Shown one piece after another: positions 45,219-54,494 of a stretch of DNA of 64,000 bases (the first letter of the stretch is position 1; every line of letters begins with the position of its first letter). The DNA comes from Fimbriimonas sp. Its GTDB lineage: Bacteria > Armatimonadota > Fimbriimonadia > Fimbriimonadales > Fimbriimonadaceae. The stretch covers positions 62,001 through 126,000 of the forward strand of contig JARLGV010000104.1 in NCBI GenBank assembly GCA_031292555.1, read 5' to 3'. A program made the translations under genes and the position numbers. The notes under the pieces are model-generated. The model searched no databases and was not told the DNA's origin. It worked only from the letters and a program-made list of their open reading frames with translations.

Positions 45219-46373
45219 ATGTCAAAGAAAACAATCAATGTCGGCCTGATCGGCTATCAGTTCATGGGCAAGGCCCATTCCAACGCCTATCGCCAAGTCG
45301 GACGGTTCTTCGACCTACCGGTCAATGTCCGCATGCACACGATCTGCGGCCGGAACGAAGCCGCGGTCAAGAACGCGGCCAACGTCTTCGGCTGGGACAA
45401 CTACGAGACCGATTATCGCAAGGTGATCGAAAACCCTGAGATCGACGTGATCGACGTGGCTACCCCAGGCAACACCCACGCCGAGATCGCCATTGCAGCG
45501 GCAGAGGCTGGCAAGACGGTGTTTTGCGAGAAGCCGATCGGCAACACGCTCGAAGAGGCAAAGCGGATGCTGGACGCCGTTCAAAAGGCGGGCGTACCCC
45601 ATGCCGTCTTCCACAACTATCGAAAGGCGCCTGCGGTTGCCCTCGCCAAGAAGCTCATCGAGGACGGTCGTCTTGGCCGGATTTTCCACTGGCGCGCGAC
45701 TTACCTTCAGGACTGGATCGTCGATCCAAACTTCCCGCTGGTGTGGCGGCTCCAGAAGGAAGTTGCCGGTTCCGGCGCCCTCGGCGACATCAACGCTCAT
45801 ATCATCGATTTGGGCCGGTACCTTCTGGGGGATCTCGATGAAGTTTGTGGCCTATTGCATACCTTTATCAAGGAGCGTCCGATCGCGGCCGAAATCGACG
45901 ACAAATTGGGGGCCAAGGCCAGCGACAAGATGGGCACGGTTACCGTGGACGACGCATCGATCTTCTTGGCGCGCTTCAAGAATGGGGCGCTTGGAACCTT
46001 CGAGGCGAGTCGGTTCGCGGTTGGACGCAAGAACTACAACCGATTCGAGATCAATGGGTCCGGCGGGAGTATTGTATTCAACCTCGAGCGGATGAATGAA
46101 CTGGAGTTTTATGACAACAGCGTTCCAGACGAGACGCATGGTTTCACCCTCATTCAGGCGACCGAGGGCTGCCACCCTTATGCTGGAAGGTATTGGCCGA
46201 CCGCGCACATCATCGGATATGGCGAGACGTTTATCAATCTCGTCGCCGACGCCATGACGAACTTGCACGAGGGTAAGCCGATCGAACCGAACTTTGTGGA
46301 CGGATACGAGAACCAGCGAATCCTGGATGCAGTGGAGAGAAGTCACGCGTCACGTTCGTGGATCAAGATGTAG
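45219..46373 (+). CDS. Gfo/Idh/MocA-family oxidoreductase
   Basis: 384 residues from the ATG that has GAGGGG four bases upstream; the frame is open ten codons further. Rossmann motif [23 protein letters not shown] loop as [17 protein letters not shown], the [20 protein letters not shown] helix and the catalytic His-containing [20 protein letters not shown]. It resembles sugar and inositol dehydrogenases of soil bacteria. It has a clear ribosome binding site and a terminator, so it is its own unit. The substrate is unknown. Confidence 0.92.
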   Translation: MSKKTINVGLIGYQFMGKAHSNAYRQVGRFFDLPVNVRMHTICGRNEAAVKNAANVFGWDNYETDYRKVIENPEIDVIDVATPGNTHAEIAIAAAEAGKTVFCEKPIGNTLEEAKRMLDAVQKAGVPHAVFHNYRKAPAVALAKKLIEDGRLGRIFHWRATYLQDWIVDPNFPLVWRLQKEVAGSGALGDINAHIIDLGRYLLGDLDEVCGLLHTFIKERPIAAEIDDKLGAKASDKMGTVTVDDASIFLARFKNGALGTFEASRFAVGRKNYNRFEINGSGGSIVFNLERMNELEFYDNSVPDETHGFTLIQATEGCHPYAGRYWPTAHIIGYGETFINLVADAMTNLHEGKPIEPNFVDGYENQRILDAVERSHASRSWIKM

Positions 46374-46390
46374 TCGTCGAACTGCCTGAT

Positions 46391-46418
46391 CCCCGTGCCG
46401 CAAACGGGGTCTTTTTTT
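46391..46418 (+). terminator. Intrinsic terminator after the oxidoreductase
   Basis: 46391-46396 pairs with 46404-46409 over seven bases, followed by a T-rich run (46410-46418). It begins 18 bases after the stop. Confidence 0.9.
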
Positions 46419-46585
46419 GCGGTTTTGGGCGTAACATTCACATACTGAGCGCGTACAATATTTGGTGACGCATTTCGTTGTCGACCGTAAGGAAGCGGTT
46501 AACGGGGAATTGTCGCCTTAATGCCCATCCGGGTAAGCGGGATGTTCTAGAATAATAGTGGGGTTTTGTACCTCACTCAGAAGCC

Positions 46586-49500
46586 ATGGGAAGGCTAGGT
46601 AAGGGGTTGATAGGTGCGGTGATCGTGAGCGCGCTGCCAGTGGCGGCGAACGCTCAGGCACCTTTTGCGCTCGATTCCAACCAAACTCAAACGCAAAAGA
46701 CTTCGGAAGTCGGCGGCACGCCGGCCATGGATGTCATCACCCTGAATGTCACCGGGCCTGGCACTCCTCTTCGATACGGCAACATCGTTCCGAATTCTGA
46801 GAGCGTCCAGCTTGACGGCGTTTTCCTGAAACAAGGCACGGACTACATGATGGATTACGCGGTCGGCGTGGTCTACCTCATGGTCTCCCAGCGTTCGGGG
46901 CAGGTCTTGACGGTCTCGTACCACTACAAGGCGGGCGCTGCACCGGCTCAATCCAGCCAGTTTGCCGGCTTCACGACGTTCAAGTATTCGCTCCTTCCTG
47001 GCTCGCTGAACATGATCACCGGATTGGGAATGGCGGAGCGCGGAGAGAACGGCTCCGTCATGTCCAGCAACCTTTACGGTTGGAATAATGCCTTCAAATT
47101 CGGTCAGAGCGGCTCGGTTAATGGCATGTACATTGTCGACGAGCGGCAGCAAGTCAACAATATCGCTGGTCTAGGCTTGGATTCTACGACTGCCCGTGCC
47201 AAATCCTCGATCGGAAGTGGCAATACGCAGTTGATCATGGAAGGCGCCAAGACGTCGTTCATGGGCGGTCAGGCATCGATCGACTATCAGGACATCAGCA
47301 AGTCTTTCACCGGCTTTAATGCGGCCGCAACGTCTGGGCTGGACGACAAAGCCATCAACCAGCTTAAGGCGGAGCGGGGACTGAACCGTCTGGGCTTCTC
47401 CATGACCGACATGAGTCTCGGCGGCATGAAGCTGAGCGATTCGTACAAGACGGTCAAAGACGGCGAGAACGGAATTAAGTGGACGAACTTTGGGGTTGCC
47501 AACAAGGACGTCAAGTTCAATTGGTCTAGTCAGCGCGTCGACCAACACTTCATGCGCTCCAATGATCTGAGCGAGGCTGACAAGGCGCAGCTTGCGAAAG
47601 AGACCGGGATCAATCGCAACAACATGTCCGGCGAGTGGACCCAAAAGTTCGCCAAGCTGAACTACGCCAACAACACGATCGTTGACGCGGCGACCCACAA
47701 GCAGATTTCACAGAGCACTTGGGCTTTGGACGCTGGCAAGTACAAGTTCAACATGGGAAGTGAAGCCGTGGATAGCGGTTTCATGCGGTTCGGCAGCTTG
47801 TTGGCGCCCGAGATGACGACGTTCGGTCGTGAAGCGGGCGTGAACAGAAAATGGCTCGGATTCCAGGGCACGTTCCTAGGGAAAGACACGCCAGTCTCGT
47901 TCAATCAGACGAACATGACGTCTTCTACCGGGGCGAAGTACCTCGGGCAGGACGTGACGGTGACTTCAAAGGCGTGGAGCCTGAACCATGTCGAGCGGAA
48001 AGCAGATCTGAACTTCTCTCAGGTCGGCGCATTACCCGACGCCGAAATCAACAATGGCGTAGCGGCGATTGCTGCGATGTACGGTCCGGATGTAAAGCCG
48101 ACTCCGAACGACCGCGCCGAGTTCATTGCGACTCATGGCCTTGATCGTAAATACGACGGATTCACCGACACTTTCAAGGGCATCAAGTTGAACGCCGGCA
48201 TGCTCTCGATGAAGGGCATGACTGACGCAGGAAAGCTTGATACGTTCGCGATTTCAAGCAAGAACATGCTTCTCTCTTACAGACGAGAGAACCTGGGGGC
48301 CCAATTCAACGAGATTACTTCGATGATGGATGTCGAAAAGTCTCGGCTTGGAACCCTGCCGGGACTTAAGCGAACCGATATCGACTTTTCGGGCACGTTC
48401 GGCAAGAGGAAGCTAACTTTCGACAACATGAACGCCACGACGCTCACCGGCAATGTGGCGCGCACGTCGTTGGGCTATGAAGATACCAAGATCAGCATTC
48501 AAGCCAATCAGCGGAACGTTTCGAGTGCATTTGCGGACGCAAACAACCTGGTAGATCCAGAGAAGAATATCCTGAACCAGTTGATCGGCTTCCATGAGAA
48601 AGACGTCAAGGTCAAGTGGCAATTGATGTCGAACATGAACCTCGATTCGACCTATCAGGACATGGTCAACCCCGTCAATAATCAATCTTGGCGGATTCGA
48701 AACAACGTTCTGAACTGGAGCCCGGACAAGAACACCCAAATCAACTACACGGATATCGAGCAGCATAACTCGGATTCAGTGTTGGCGCTCTTTGACAGTT
48801 CGGTCGAAAAACTATCGTTGACTCGCAATATGGGTCGATACGGAGTCTTGACGTTGCTTGGAGAGAACGACCAGTACTCGGGCATCAACGCCAATCTGCT
48901 TAGCCAAAACCACGACTACGTGGCCTATGACGCGAAGTTGACGACTACGACGAGCTTTAAGACAGAGCAGACCCTGACGACCTATGCGAATGGCTCGCAC
49001 GATGAGGTCAACGCCAACACGTTGAGCACGCAACTCTCAAATCGGGCAGGGGTTAGTTTCACCGACACGCAAATCAACCGCCAGGGCTACAACGACGAAA
49101 CGCATCGGAACTACGGATTCTATTACGACCTCGGTAACGGGGTTCGGATGAGCTACGGTTACGCCATGCAGGGCTTGCCGAAAGACCAGGGCACTTCCAG
49201 TTCGTCGTTCACCCTTGGCAAGGCGCCACCGGCAACTACCGCGCTCACGCCAGGGCAGGTACAGCCAGTTCAGGCAGGCGATTTTGGAAACTTCCAGTTG
49301 GGAGCGGGATACTTCGCGAATCAGTGGGACGCTCAAAACCGGACTCAGACGAACGGCAACGTTTCAGTAGTTACGGCGAAGCCGTTCAATCTGGGCTTTG
49401 TGAAGAACGTGAAGATGGCGCTGAACATGGATACCGGCACGGACCATGCCGCTGTCATGCGCGAGAACAAGCTAATTGGCGTGTCTGGAACCTTCGGCAC

Positions 49501-50134
49501 CAATACAATCGGCTACGAATACAAGAGTCAGCTGGATCCGACTGGCTTGCGCGCGATCGATCGAACAGTAACTCTTCAGACTGATCCTTCAGACAAGAAA
49601 CTAGTCAATGTGACCTTGTCTTACAAGGATCGTACGACGACGACCGACCAACAGATTCTCATCCGGAATTATAGCTTCGCGATTCGACCGGTCAAGAATT
49701 TCGTCTTGACCAATCAGGTCCAGACGAATCCTGAAATCGCCAATGCCAGCGCAATCCTGGGCTCGCTGCCGCAGGCATCCAGCAGCGACAAGTGGCAATT
49801 GGACTACAAGCAGAATCCAAATTTCACGATCGGTGGAAGCTTCGAGGAACTGCTCAACAGCCAGACTCGATCGATGTCACGAACTGGTGGAATTACTGCC
49901 AAGCTGTTTGAGAAAGTCGGTTCGCCGTTAACGCTGTTTGTCGGCGTTGAGCAGGCAGATCAAGCAAACCTCTGGCGCAACACACGCCGATGGAGTATTC
50001 AGTTCGATCAGAAGCCGGCTTCCAACCAGACGCTGAGCTTCCTTGTTGGTAGTCTAAGCTACGAGCATAGTATTCCCGTGGGTTACCACCCTGAGAACAT
50101 GACGGTCCGCATGAATTATCAGTTCCGATTCTAG
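46586..50134 (+). CDS. Giant outer-membrane beta-barrel-like protein with internal repeats
   Basis: 1182 residues. A signal peptide of about 24 residues (cleaved after ANAQ) leads to a strand-rich globular part (45-115). Residues about 125-1182 alternate amphipathic strands and loops rich in Asn, Ser, Thr and Gly. The C-terminus ends MTVRMNYQFRF, a Phe-terminated amphipathic strand as in BAM-inserted outer-membrane proteins. At least six degenerate units of about 75-100 residues are seen near 245-283, 316-360, 392-432, 468-535, 571-611 and 640-686. Each contains a short helix-like stretch, then a G-hydrophobic-x-R motif, then a pair of strands ending in F-x-x-x-x-L. I recognise no named family. 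A TACAAT at 46454-46459 with GTAACA 17 bases upstream is a possible promoter. Confidence 0.75.
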   Translation: MGRLGKGLIGAVIVSALPVAANAQAPFALDSNQTQTQKTSEVGGTPAMDVITLNVTGPGTPLRYGNIVPNSESVQLDGVFLKQGTDYMMDYAVGVVYLMVSQRSGQVLTVSYHYKAGAAPAQSSQFAGFTTFKYSLLPGSLNMITGLGMAERGENGSVMSSNLYGWNNAFKFGQSGSVNGMYIVDERQQVNNIAGLGLDSTTARAKSSIGSGNTQLIMEGAKTSFMGGQASIDYQDISKSFTGFNAAATSGLDDKAINQLKAERGLNRLGFSMTDMSLGGMKLSDSYKTVKDGENGIKWTNFGVANKDVKFNWSSQRVDQHFMRSNDLSEADKAQLAKETGINRNNMSGEWTQKFAKLNYANNTIVDAATHKQISQSTWALDAGKYKFNMGSEAVDSGFMRFGSLLAPEMTTFGREAGVNRKWLGFQGTFLGKDTPVSFNQTNMTSSTGAKYLGQDVTVTSKAWSLNHVERKADLNFSQVGALPDAEINNGVAAIAAMYGPDVKPTPNDRAEFIATHGLDRKYDGFTDTFKGIKLNAGMLSMKGMTDAGKLDTFAISSKNMLLSYRRENLGAQFNEITSMMDVEKSRLGTLPGLKRTDIDFSGTFGKRKLTFDNMNATTLTGNVARTSLGYEDTKISIQANQRNVSSAFADANNLVDPEKNILNQLIGFHEKDVKVKWQLMSNMNLDSTYQDMVNPVNNQSWRIRNNVLNWSPDKNTQINYTDIEQHNSDSVLALFDSSVEKLSLTRNMGRYGVLTLLGENDQYSGINANLLSQNHDYVAYDAKLTTTTSFKTEQTLTTYANGSHDEVNANTLSTQLSNRAGVSFTDTQINRQGYNDETHRNYGFYYDLGNGVRMSYGYAMQGLPKDQGTSSSSFTLGKAPPATTALTPGQVQPVQAGDFGNFQLGAGYFANQWDAQNRTQTNGNVSVVTAKPFNLGFVKNVKMALNMDTGTDHAAVMRENKLIGVSGTFGTNTIGYEYKSQLDPTGLRAIDRTVTLQTDPSDKKLVNVTLSYKDRTTTTDQQILIRNYSFAIRPVKNFVLTNQVQTNPEIANASAILGSLPQASSSDKWQLDYKQNPNFTIGGSFEELLNSQTRSMSRTGGITAKLFEKVGSPLTLFVGVEQADQANLWRNTRRWSIQFDQKPASNQTLSFLVGSLSYEHSIPVGYHPENMTVRMNYQFRF

Positions 50135-50228
50135 GGTCGCAACCGCGGTCGGATCTAGATTCTGGCTTGGAGCGCAACATGACTCGCGCCGCCCTTATCG
50201 ACTCTCAATAAAGGGTAAAACCCGTTCA

Positions 50229-51128
50229 ATGAACGTGATTCCGTTTGCTGGCTGGGAAAGAAACGCCAAGATCGTCTGCAACGACATGGAAGTGGTTGTG
50301 ACCCTCGAGGTGGGTCCCCGGGTGATCTTCTTTGGATTTACCGGTGGCGCCAATGAGTTTGTCGTGCACGAATCCGAAGCCGGTGTGACGGGAGGCGACG
50401 AATTCCGCTCCTATGGCGGCCATCGGCTTTGGATTGCTCCGGAAGAACCGCTGCGTACGCTCCGCCCGGATAACGTTCCAGTCGACTACACGAGGGATGA
50501 AGAATTCCACGTGTTCACTTCGCCTGCCGACGAGTTCCATATTCAGAAACAGATTCGTATCAAGGCCGACACCGAGAATAATCGTTTTGTTATTGTGCAC
50601 CGCATCCTGAACCAGGGAGCCTATCCGCTCGAGATGGCGGCTTGGGCTCCGACGCAGTGCAGCGGGGGGACCGTGCTGTTTCCGCAACCGCCGTTCCAGC
50701 CTCACAGCGAACGGCTGCTCCCAACCCGTCCGCTCGTTATGTGGGGCTATACCAGGCTTCAGGATCCACGGTGGACGTGGGGCGACACGGTGGTCAAACT
50801 TCGCCATGACAGCGACATGGGACCTACAAAGATAGGTGCGCTGATCGAGCAGGGATATGCCGCTTGCGCGAACCATGGCAACGTCTTCTTGAAGCGCTTT
50901 CCATATGTGTCCGGCGCGACATATCCTGACTACAACAGCAATTTCGAGTCTTTCACGCGGCACGACATGCTTGAGATCGAGACACTTGGCCCGTTGGTTA
51001 CGGTGGGCATCGGCGACTACGTCGAGCATCAGGAAACCTGGTACTTGATCAAGGATCAGACGCCTCCTGACGATGACACGGCATGCGGCAATTGGTTGGC
51101 CGACCTTGCCTCGGCTCGGCCGCTTTAG
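50229..51128 (+). CDS. Mutarotase/DUF4380-like protein
   Basis: 299 residues, no signal peptide. The start (GWERNAKIVCNDMEVVVTLE, then GPRVIFFGF) and RSYGGHRLWIAPE match aldose-epimerase-like proteins annotated DUF4380, whose super-sandwich fold is shared with galactose mutarotase. FVIVHRILNQGAYPLEMAAW and TLFPQPPF-like segments also fit. It could act on carbohydrate conformers, but catalytic His and Glu are not certain. It is five bases from the stop of the opposite gene. Confidence 0.7.
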   Translation: MNVIPFAGWERNAKIVCNDMEVVVTLEVGPRVIFFGFTGGANEFVVHESEAGVTGGDEFRSYGGHRLWIAPEEPLRTLRPDNVPVDYTRDEEFHVFTSPADEFHIQKQIRIKADTENNRFVIVHRILNQGAYPLEMAAWAPTQCSGGTVLFPQPPFQPHSERLLPTRPLVMWGYTRLQDPRWTWGDTVVKLRHDSDMGPTKIGALIEQGYAACANHGNVFLKRFPYVSGATYPDYNSNFESFTRHDMLEIETLGPLVTVGIGDYVEHQETWYLIKDQTPPDDDTACGNWLADLASARPL

Positions 51129-51133
51129 GGATC

Positions 51134-51976
51134 CTATTCGTGTCGTCTGGCTGTCAGGGGCATTGGCCAGCGGCCGTAGATCACCTTGTTGCGATGCTCG
51201 ACGAATGCTACGTCGGGCTTCGCGACGATCAGTTGGCCGGATACGGTTAGGAAGTGACAACCGTCGTCGTGCCGCGATTCACCTTCCTTTCCGAATTTCC
51301 CGCCTGCGGAATTCGGGAAGGCCAGTCGCGTGGCAAACTGAGACTTGAGGTCGCCGTCGAAATTGTCGTTGTCCCATCCAATCACCATGCCGTCATAGGG
51401 CAGTTTGGCGCCGGAGCGATCGACGAACGGAATGGGATCGTAAGTGTTCGATGAGCCCAGGTTGCTCGTCTCACCGATCAGGATGGCCTCGTTCGGATCT
51501 TCAACTAGAGAACGATTGAAGGCTCCCAAGGGCGCGAACATCCCATAAGATACTGGAAACTTCTTGCTATCGGATCGCGGGTTCTGTGACCAGCTGTTTT
51601 CCTGGGGCGTCGCGGTCGGACAGGCGAAGGAAGCCCTCGGATTCATGTATTCGAACAGCTCACTCGCCCAAGTGTAAGGTGCTCCGGACGACTGGAGCAT
51701 AGGCTCATCAGCCCCGCCTGTTGCGTAGAGCGGGGGGAACTTGTCCTCGTTCAACGTCGCGTACTGGTTGATGGACGAGTTTATCTCCTTGAGATTCAAA
51801 ATGCACTTGGAGCTCTCGCTCTTGCGCTGGAGTACCTTAAAAATCGGATACATCATGACCGCCAACACCGCAACGGCGATGCCGACGATCTTGACGTCCT
51901 TGCGCGAAATGTACGCGGAACTCGATGGCGAACCGCCGTCCTGAGCCTCGGCTACTTCGTTTCCGTCCAGCCTCAC
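51134..51976 (-). CDS. Prepilin-like protein (DUF1559/H-X9-DG type)
   Basis: 280 residues. After about 28 polar residues comes a membrane helix (VGIAVAVLAVMMYPIFKVLQ), then SSKCILNLKEINSSINQYAT, the region where type II pseudopilins begin their globular part. The C-terminal RHDDGCHFLTVSGQL strand pair resembles the H-X9-DG ending of DUF1559 proteins, although the DG is changed. No classical prepilin cleavage site (G-FTLIE) is visible, so it may be a membrane-anchored relative. Its start overlaps the LCP gene stop by four bases, so the two are coupled. Confidence 0.7.
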   Translation of the reverse strand: MRLDGNEVAEAQDGGSPSSSAYISRKDVKIVGIAVAVLAVMMYPIFKVLQRKSESSKCILNLKEINSSINQYATLNEDKFPPLYATGGADEPMLQSSGAPYTWASELFEYMNPRASFACPTATPQENSWSQNPRSDSKKFPVSYGMFAPLGAFNRSLVEDPNEAILIGETSNLGSSNTYDPIPFVDRSGAKLPYDGMVIGWDNDNFDGDLKSQFATRLAFPNSAGGKFGKEGESRHDDGCHFLTVSGQLIVAKPDVAFVEHRNKVIYGRWPMPLTARRHE

Positions 51977-52950
51977 TGGGCGTCACCGGAGTCCGACGAG
52001 CTTGTGGAAGCCGGTGCATCGATAAGGCGATACTGAGCTAGTACTTTAGGCAATTTGGATTTTACGACTTTCAAATAGGAACCCGATGAATCGACGACGG
52101 GGATCTGCCCCCACTGGATATTTGTGGGGGGAACAGCCTTCGCGAATCGAGCGAGAGAGGCGATCTCATCGATGCTTAGCGCATTGTTGATAACGCCGAC
52201 ACCTTGGTTGACGATGCTGGGCAACTGGAGCCAGTCCTTTAGGACTTGATTTTTGAATGCGATGAGGAACTGTTTCTGCCGCTGTTGACGAACCAAATCG
52301 CTGTCGGCATGACGGAAGCGTACGAAGCACATGGCCTGATATCCGTTCATCATCTGGTATCCCGGCTTGAAGTGGATGTGAAGATTGCCGGCATTGTCCT
52401 CGTAATCCATCTTCTTATCGACGACGATAGGAACGCCTCCTACGAGATCGACCATCTGCTGGAAGGCATCGAAGTCCAGGGTGACGACACGGTCTATCTT
52501 GACTCCAGGAAGTAGATACTCTACAGCCTGTTGCGTGAGCTCGGCAGCCTGGTCTTTCTTTGCCAACTCGTGATAAGCGTTGATTTTCATCCGCTTGTAT
52601 CCCGGGAGTCGGCACTCTGTGTCTCTTGGGATTGACACGCCGGTAATCATGTTGTGATCAAAGTCGAGTCTGGCGACCAACATCATGTCTGATCTGGCGT
52701 ACTTCTTGAGGATCTTGTGCGTAAAATCGGCGACATCTTCGTCACAACCCAAAATAAGGAGTGTCACCGAGTTTGCGTGAAATGCTTCTTTGGGCGCAGG
52801 AGGATTAAAGAGGATCTTCGAGATAACGTCGCTTTGCTTGATCCATCCGGCGATCGTGCCGAAGGCAAGCGCCAAAAACAGGACAAGACAATATCCGGCG
52901 CCCCCGAAAGCTCTTCGAGCCATTGAAGTTTGGGTGGGCTTCTTTTTCAT
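51973..52950 (-). CDS. LytR-CpsA-Psr (LCP) family glycopolymer transferase
   Basis: 325 residues. A membrane helix at about 18-38, then LLILGCDEDV, SDMMLVARLDFDHNMITGVS with the catalytic-type Asp and Arg (SIPRDTE), INAYHELAKKD, VDLVGGVPIVVDKKMDYEDN and VRFRHADSDLVRQQRQKQFL, all hallmark LCP segments. LCP enzymes attach lipid-linked glycopolymers to peptidoglycan outside the membrane. In a diderm the acceptor is unclear. The downstream gene is overlapped by ATGA. Confidence 0.93.
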   Translation of the reverse strand: MKKKPTQTSMARRAFGGAGYCLVLFLALAFGTIAGWIKQSDVISKILFNPPAPKEAFHANSVTLLILGCDEDVADFTHKILKKYARSDMMLVARLDFDHNMITGVSIPRDTECRLPGYKRMKINAYHELAKKDQAAELTQQAVEYLLPGVKIDRVVTLDFDAFQQMVDLVGGVPIVVDKKMDYEDNAGNLHIHFKPGYQMMNGYQAMCFVRFRHADSDLVRQQRQKQFLIAFKNQVLKDWLQLPSIVNQGVGVINNALSIDEIASLARFAKAVPPTNIQWGQIPVVDSSGSYLKVVKSKLPKVLAQYRLIDAPASTSSSDSGDAQ

Positions 52951-53054
52951 AGATGCTGACGAATCCTAAGTATGACAGACGACGGGTTCAACACATGACG
53001 TTGCTTGACCGTTCCGAACGTTGCCGTAGTTAGCAATATGCCAACGGTTGGCCG

Positions 53055-54362
53055 TCACGATGGACAGTGCGGCACGGATATCGTAAAGGTCGAACCACGG
53101 CCCAAGACGCTGTCAATCGTTACTTTGGCGTCGTGGGTGGCGGCCAGTTCCAAGACGATCTTGATGCCCCAGCCCGATCCGCTACCCTTGTCCCATTGGC
53201 TGCGCGCGTTTCCGCTCAGGATGCGCTCGGCAGTCTCCGGAGTCATGCCGGGACCTGAGTCTTGAATCGCGATCAGGTGCATGCCGGCTTCGAATCGGTA
53301 TCGGACGGTGACCTTGCCGAACATCGGCGTATTCTCGACATCGTCGTCATCGACGTTACCATCCCAGTCGTCGGGAATAGTCTCCTTTACCGCCTTGATG
53401 GCGTTGCCGATCAGGTTCTGGATGATTCGGAAAAAGTAAAGCTCGTCATGCTTGGTGGGGGGGGCGTCAGGATCGATTTCGAGGGCGAGCAAAACTCGAT
53501 TGGATCGTGCATCGGTGCTGAGAAACGCAGCGCTATTCTCGATGGTGGCGCCCAATGATCCCATCACCTTGTTCGGGCGCAAGGCCCTACCGGCTGAGAT
53601 GTCTGAGACGAGTCGGGAGTACCCGACGATTCGATCTACCGAGCTCTTCAGTTCTGAGAAGACAGGCTCAACCGTTTCGATGTAGGCGCACACACGGTCG
53701 TCTTGCGTCTCCTCGCTGAGTTGCTCGCGTAGTCCGTTTACCGCCATCTCGCGATAGCTGAGGGTGGAATATAGGCTCGCCGCCAGGTTCCCGATATCGT
53801 GGCTGACCTTGCCCATACCAAGCAGAGTGGAAGCACGTGCGCTCTCCTCGGTCAGTCGGAAGTTCATGTAGGCCATCGTGGCAACGGCGGCGATGATATC
53901 GAGGACAGCGGCATCGGAGGCGTTGAAGCTGCCATCCTCTTTGTTAAGTAGCTGGACGACGCCGATAGGCTCTTCGTCCTCCATCATCAGCGGAGTAGCG
54001 ACCGTGTTAAGCACCGGCACGCCGGTCGCTCGCTCGAAGGAGTTCCACTCACTTTCCGGCTTCGATTCAAATTCATGCGCGATCGTCGACCTCGATTGGA
54101 AGGCCTGACCGGCCAAACCAAAGTCTTCAGCGATATCTTTAGCGGGCAGTTTGTCGGCGATGCCCTCCGGCAGCACATGCTGAAATCTGAGGCGATGAGA
54201 CGCGGAATCGTGGAGGTAGATGGTGCCTCCCGTTGCTCCGACGGCCTCGACGCAGATGGCAAGCACGTCCTTGATCAGCAAGTCGAAATTTCCGCTGCTG
54301 GCAAGCTTACGCGTCGCAACCTGTACGGCTCTGATGAGCTGGTCGTTCGTCGTCATTCTCAT
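53055..54362 (-). CDS. GAF-domain sensor histidine kinase
   Basis: 435 residues, soluble. Residues about 10-168 are a GAF domain (AICVEAVGATGGTIYLHD, VATPLMMEDEEPIGVVQLLN). The dimerisation helix has an atypical H box, GKVSHDIGNLAASL, with His188. The ATPase domain shows N box NLIGNAIKAVKE, G1 DSGPGMTP and G2 SGSGWGIKIVLELA. It senses a small ligand or redox state and phosphorylates a partner that is not adjacent. Start may be 54362 or 54356; a TAAACT lies four and ten bases upstream of these respectively. Confidence 0.9.
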   Translation of the reverse strand: MRMTTNDQLIRAVQVATRKLASSGNFDLLIKDVLAICVEAVGATGGTIYLHDSASHRLRFQHVLPEGIADKLPAKDIAEDFGLAGQAFQSRSTIAHEFESKPESEWNSFERATGVPVLNTVATPLMMEDEEPIGVVQLLNKEDGSFNASDAAVLDIIAAVATMAYMNFRLTEESARASTLLGMGKVSHDIGNLAASLYSTLSYREMAVNGLREQLSEETQDDRVCAYIETVEPVFSELKSSVDRIVGYSRLVSDISAGRALRPNKVMGSLGATIENSAAFLSTDARSNRVLLALEIDPDAPPTKHDELYFFRIIQNLIGNAIKAVKETIPDDWDGNVDDDDVENTPMFGKVTVRYRFEAGMHLIAIQDSGPGMTPETAERILSGNARSQWDKGSGSGWGIKIVLELAATHDAKVTIDSVLGRGSTFTISVPHCPS

Positions 54363-54494
54363 AGCGAGTTTACTTGAGCATCGCCCGATTAGGAAAACCG
54401 TTCGTGCCCCATGCTTCTCCGCTGAACTCGGGACGAGCTTTACTGCAAGCCTTTGCGATCGGATCGGAGCTGTGCTACGTGGGCCGAAGCGCTA

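Noticed and set aside
46419-46585. Possible riboswitch (c-di-GMP type) in the leader of the barrel gene
   Set aside because: The conserved GEMM core and tetraloop-receptor bases are absent, and no convincing pairing was seen.
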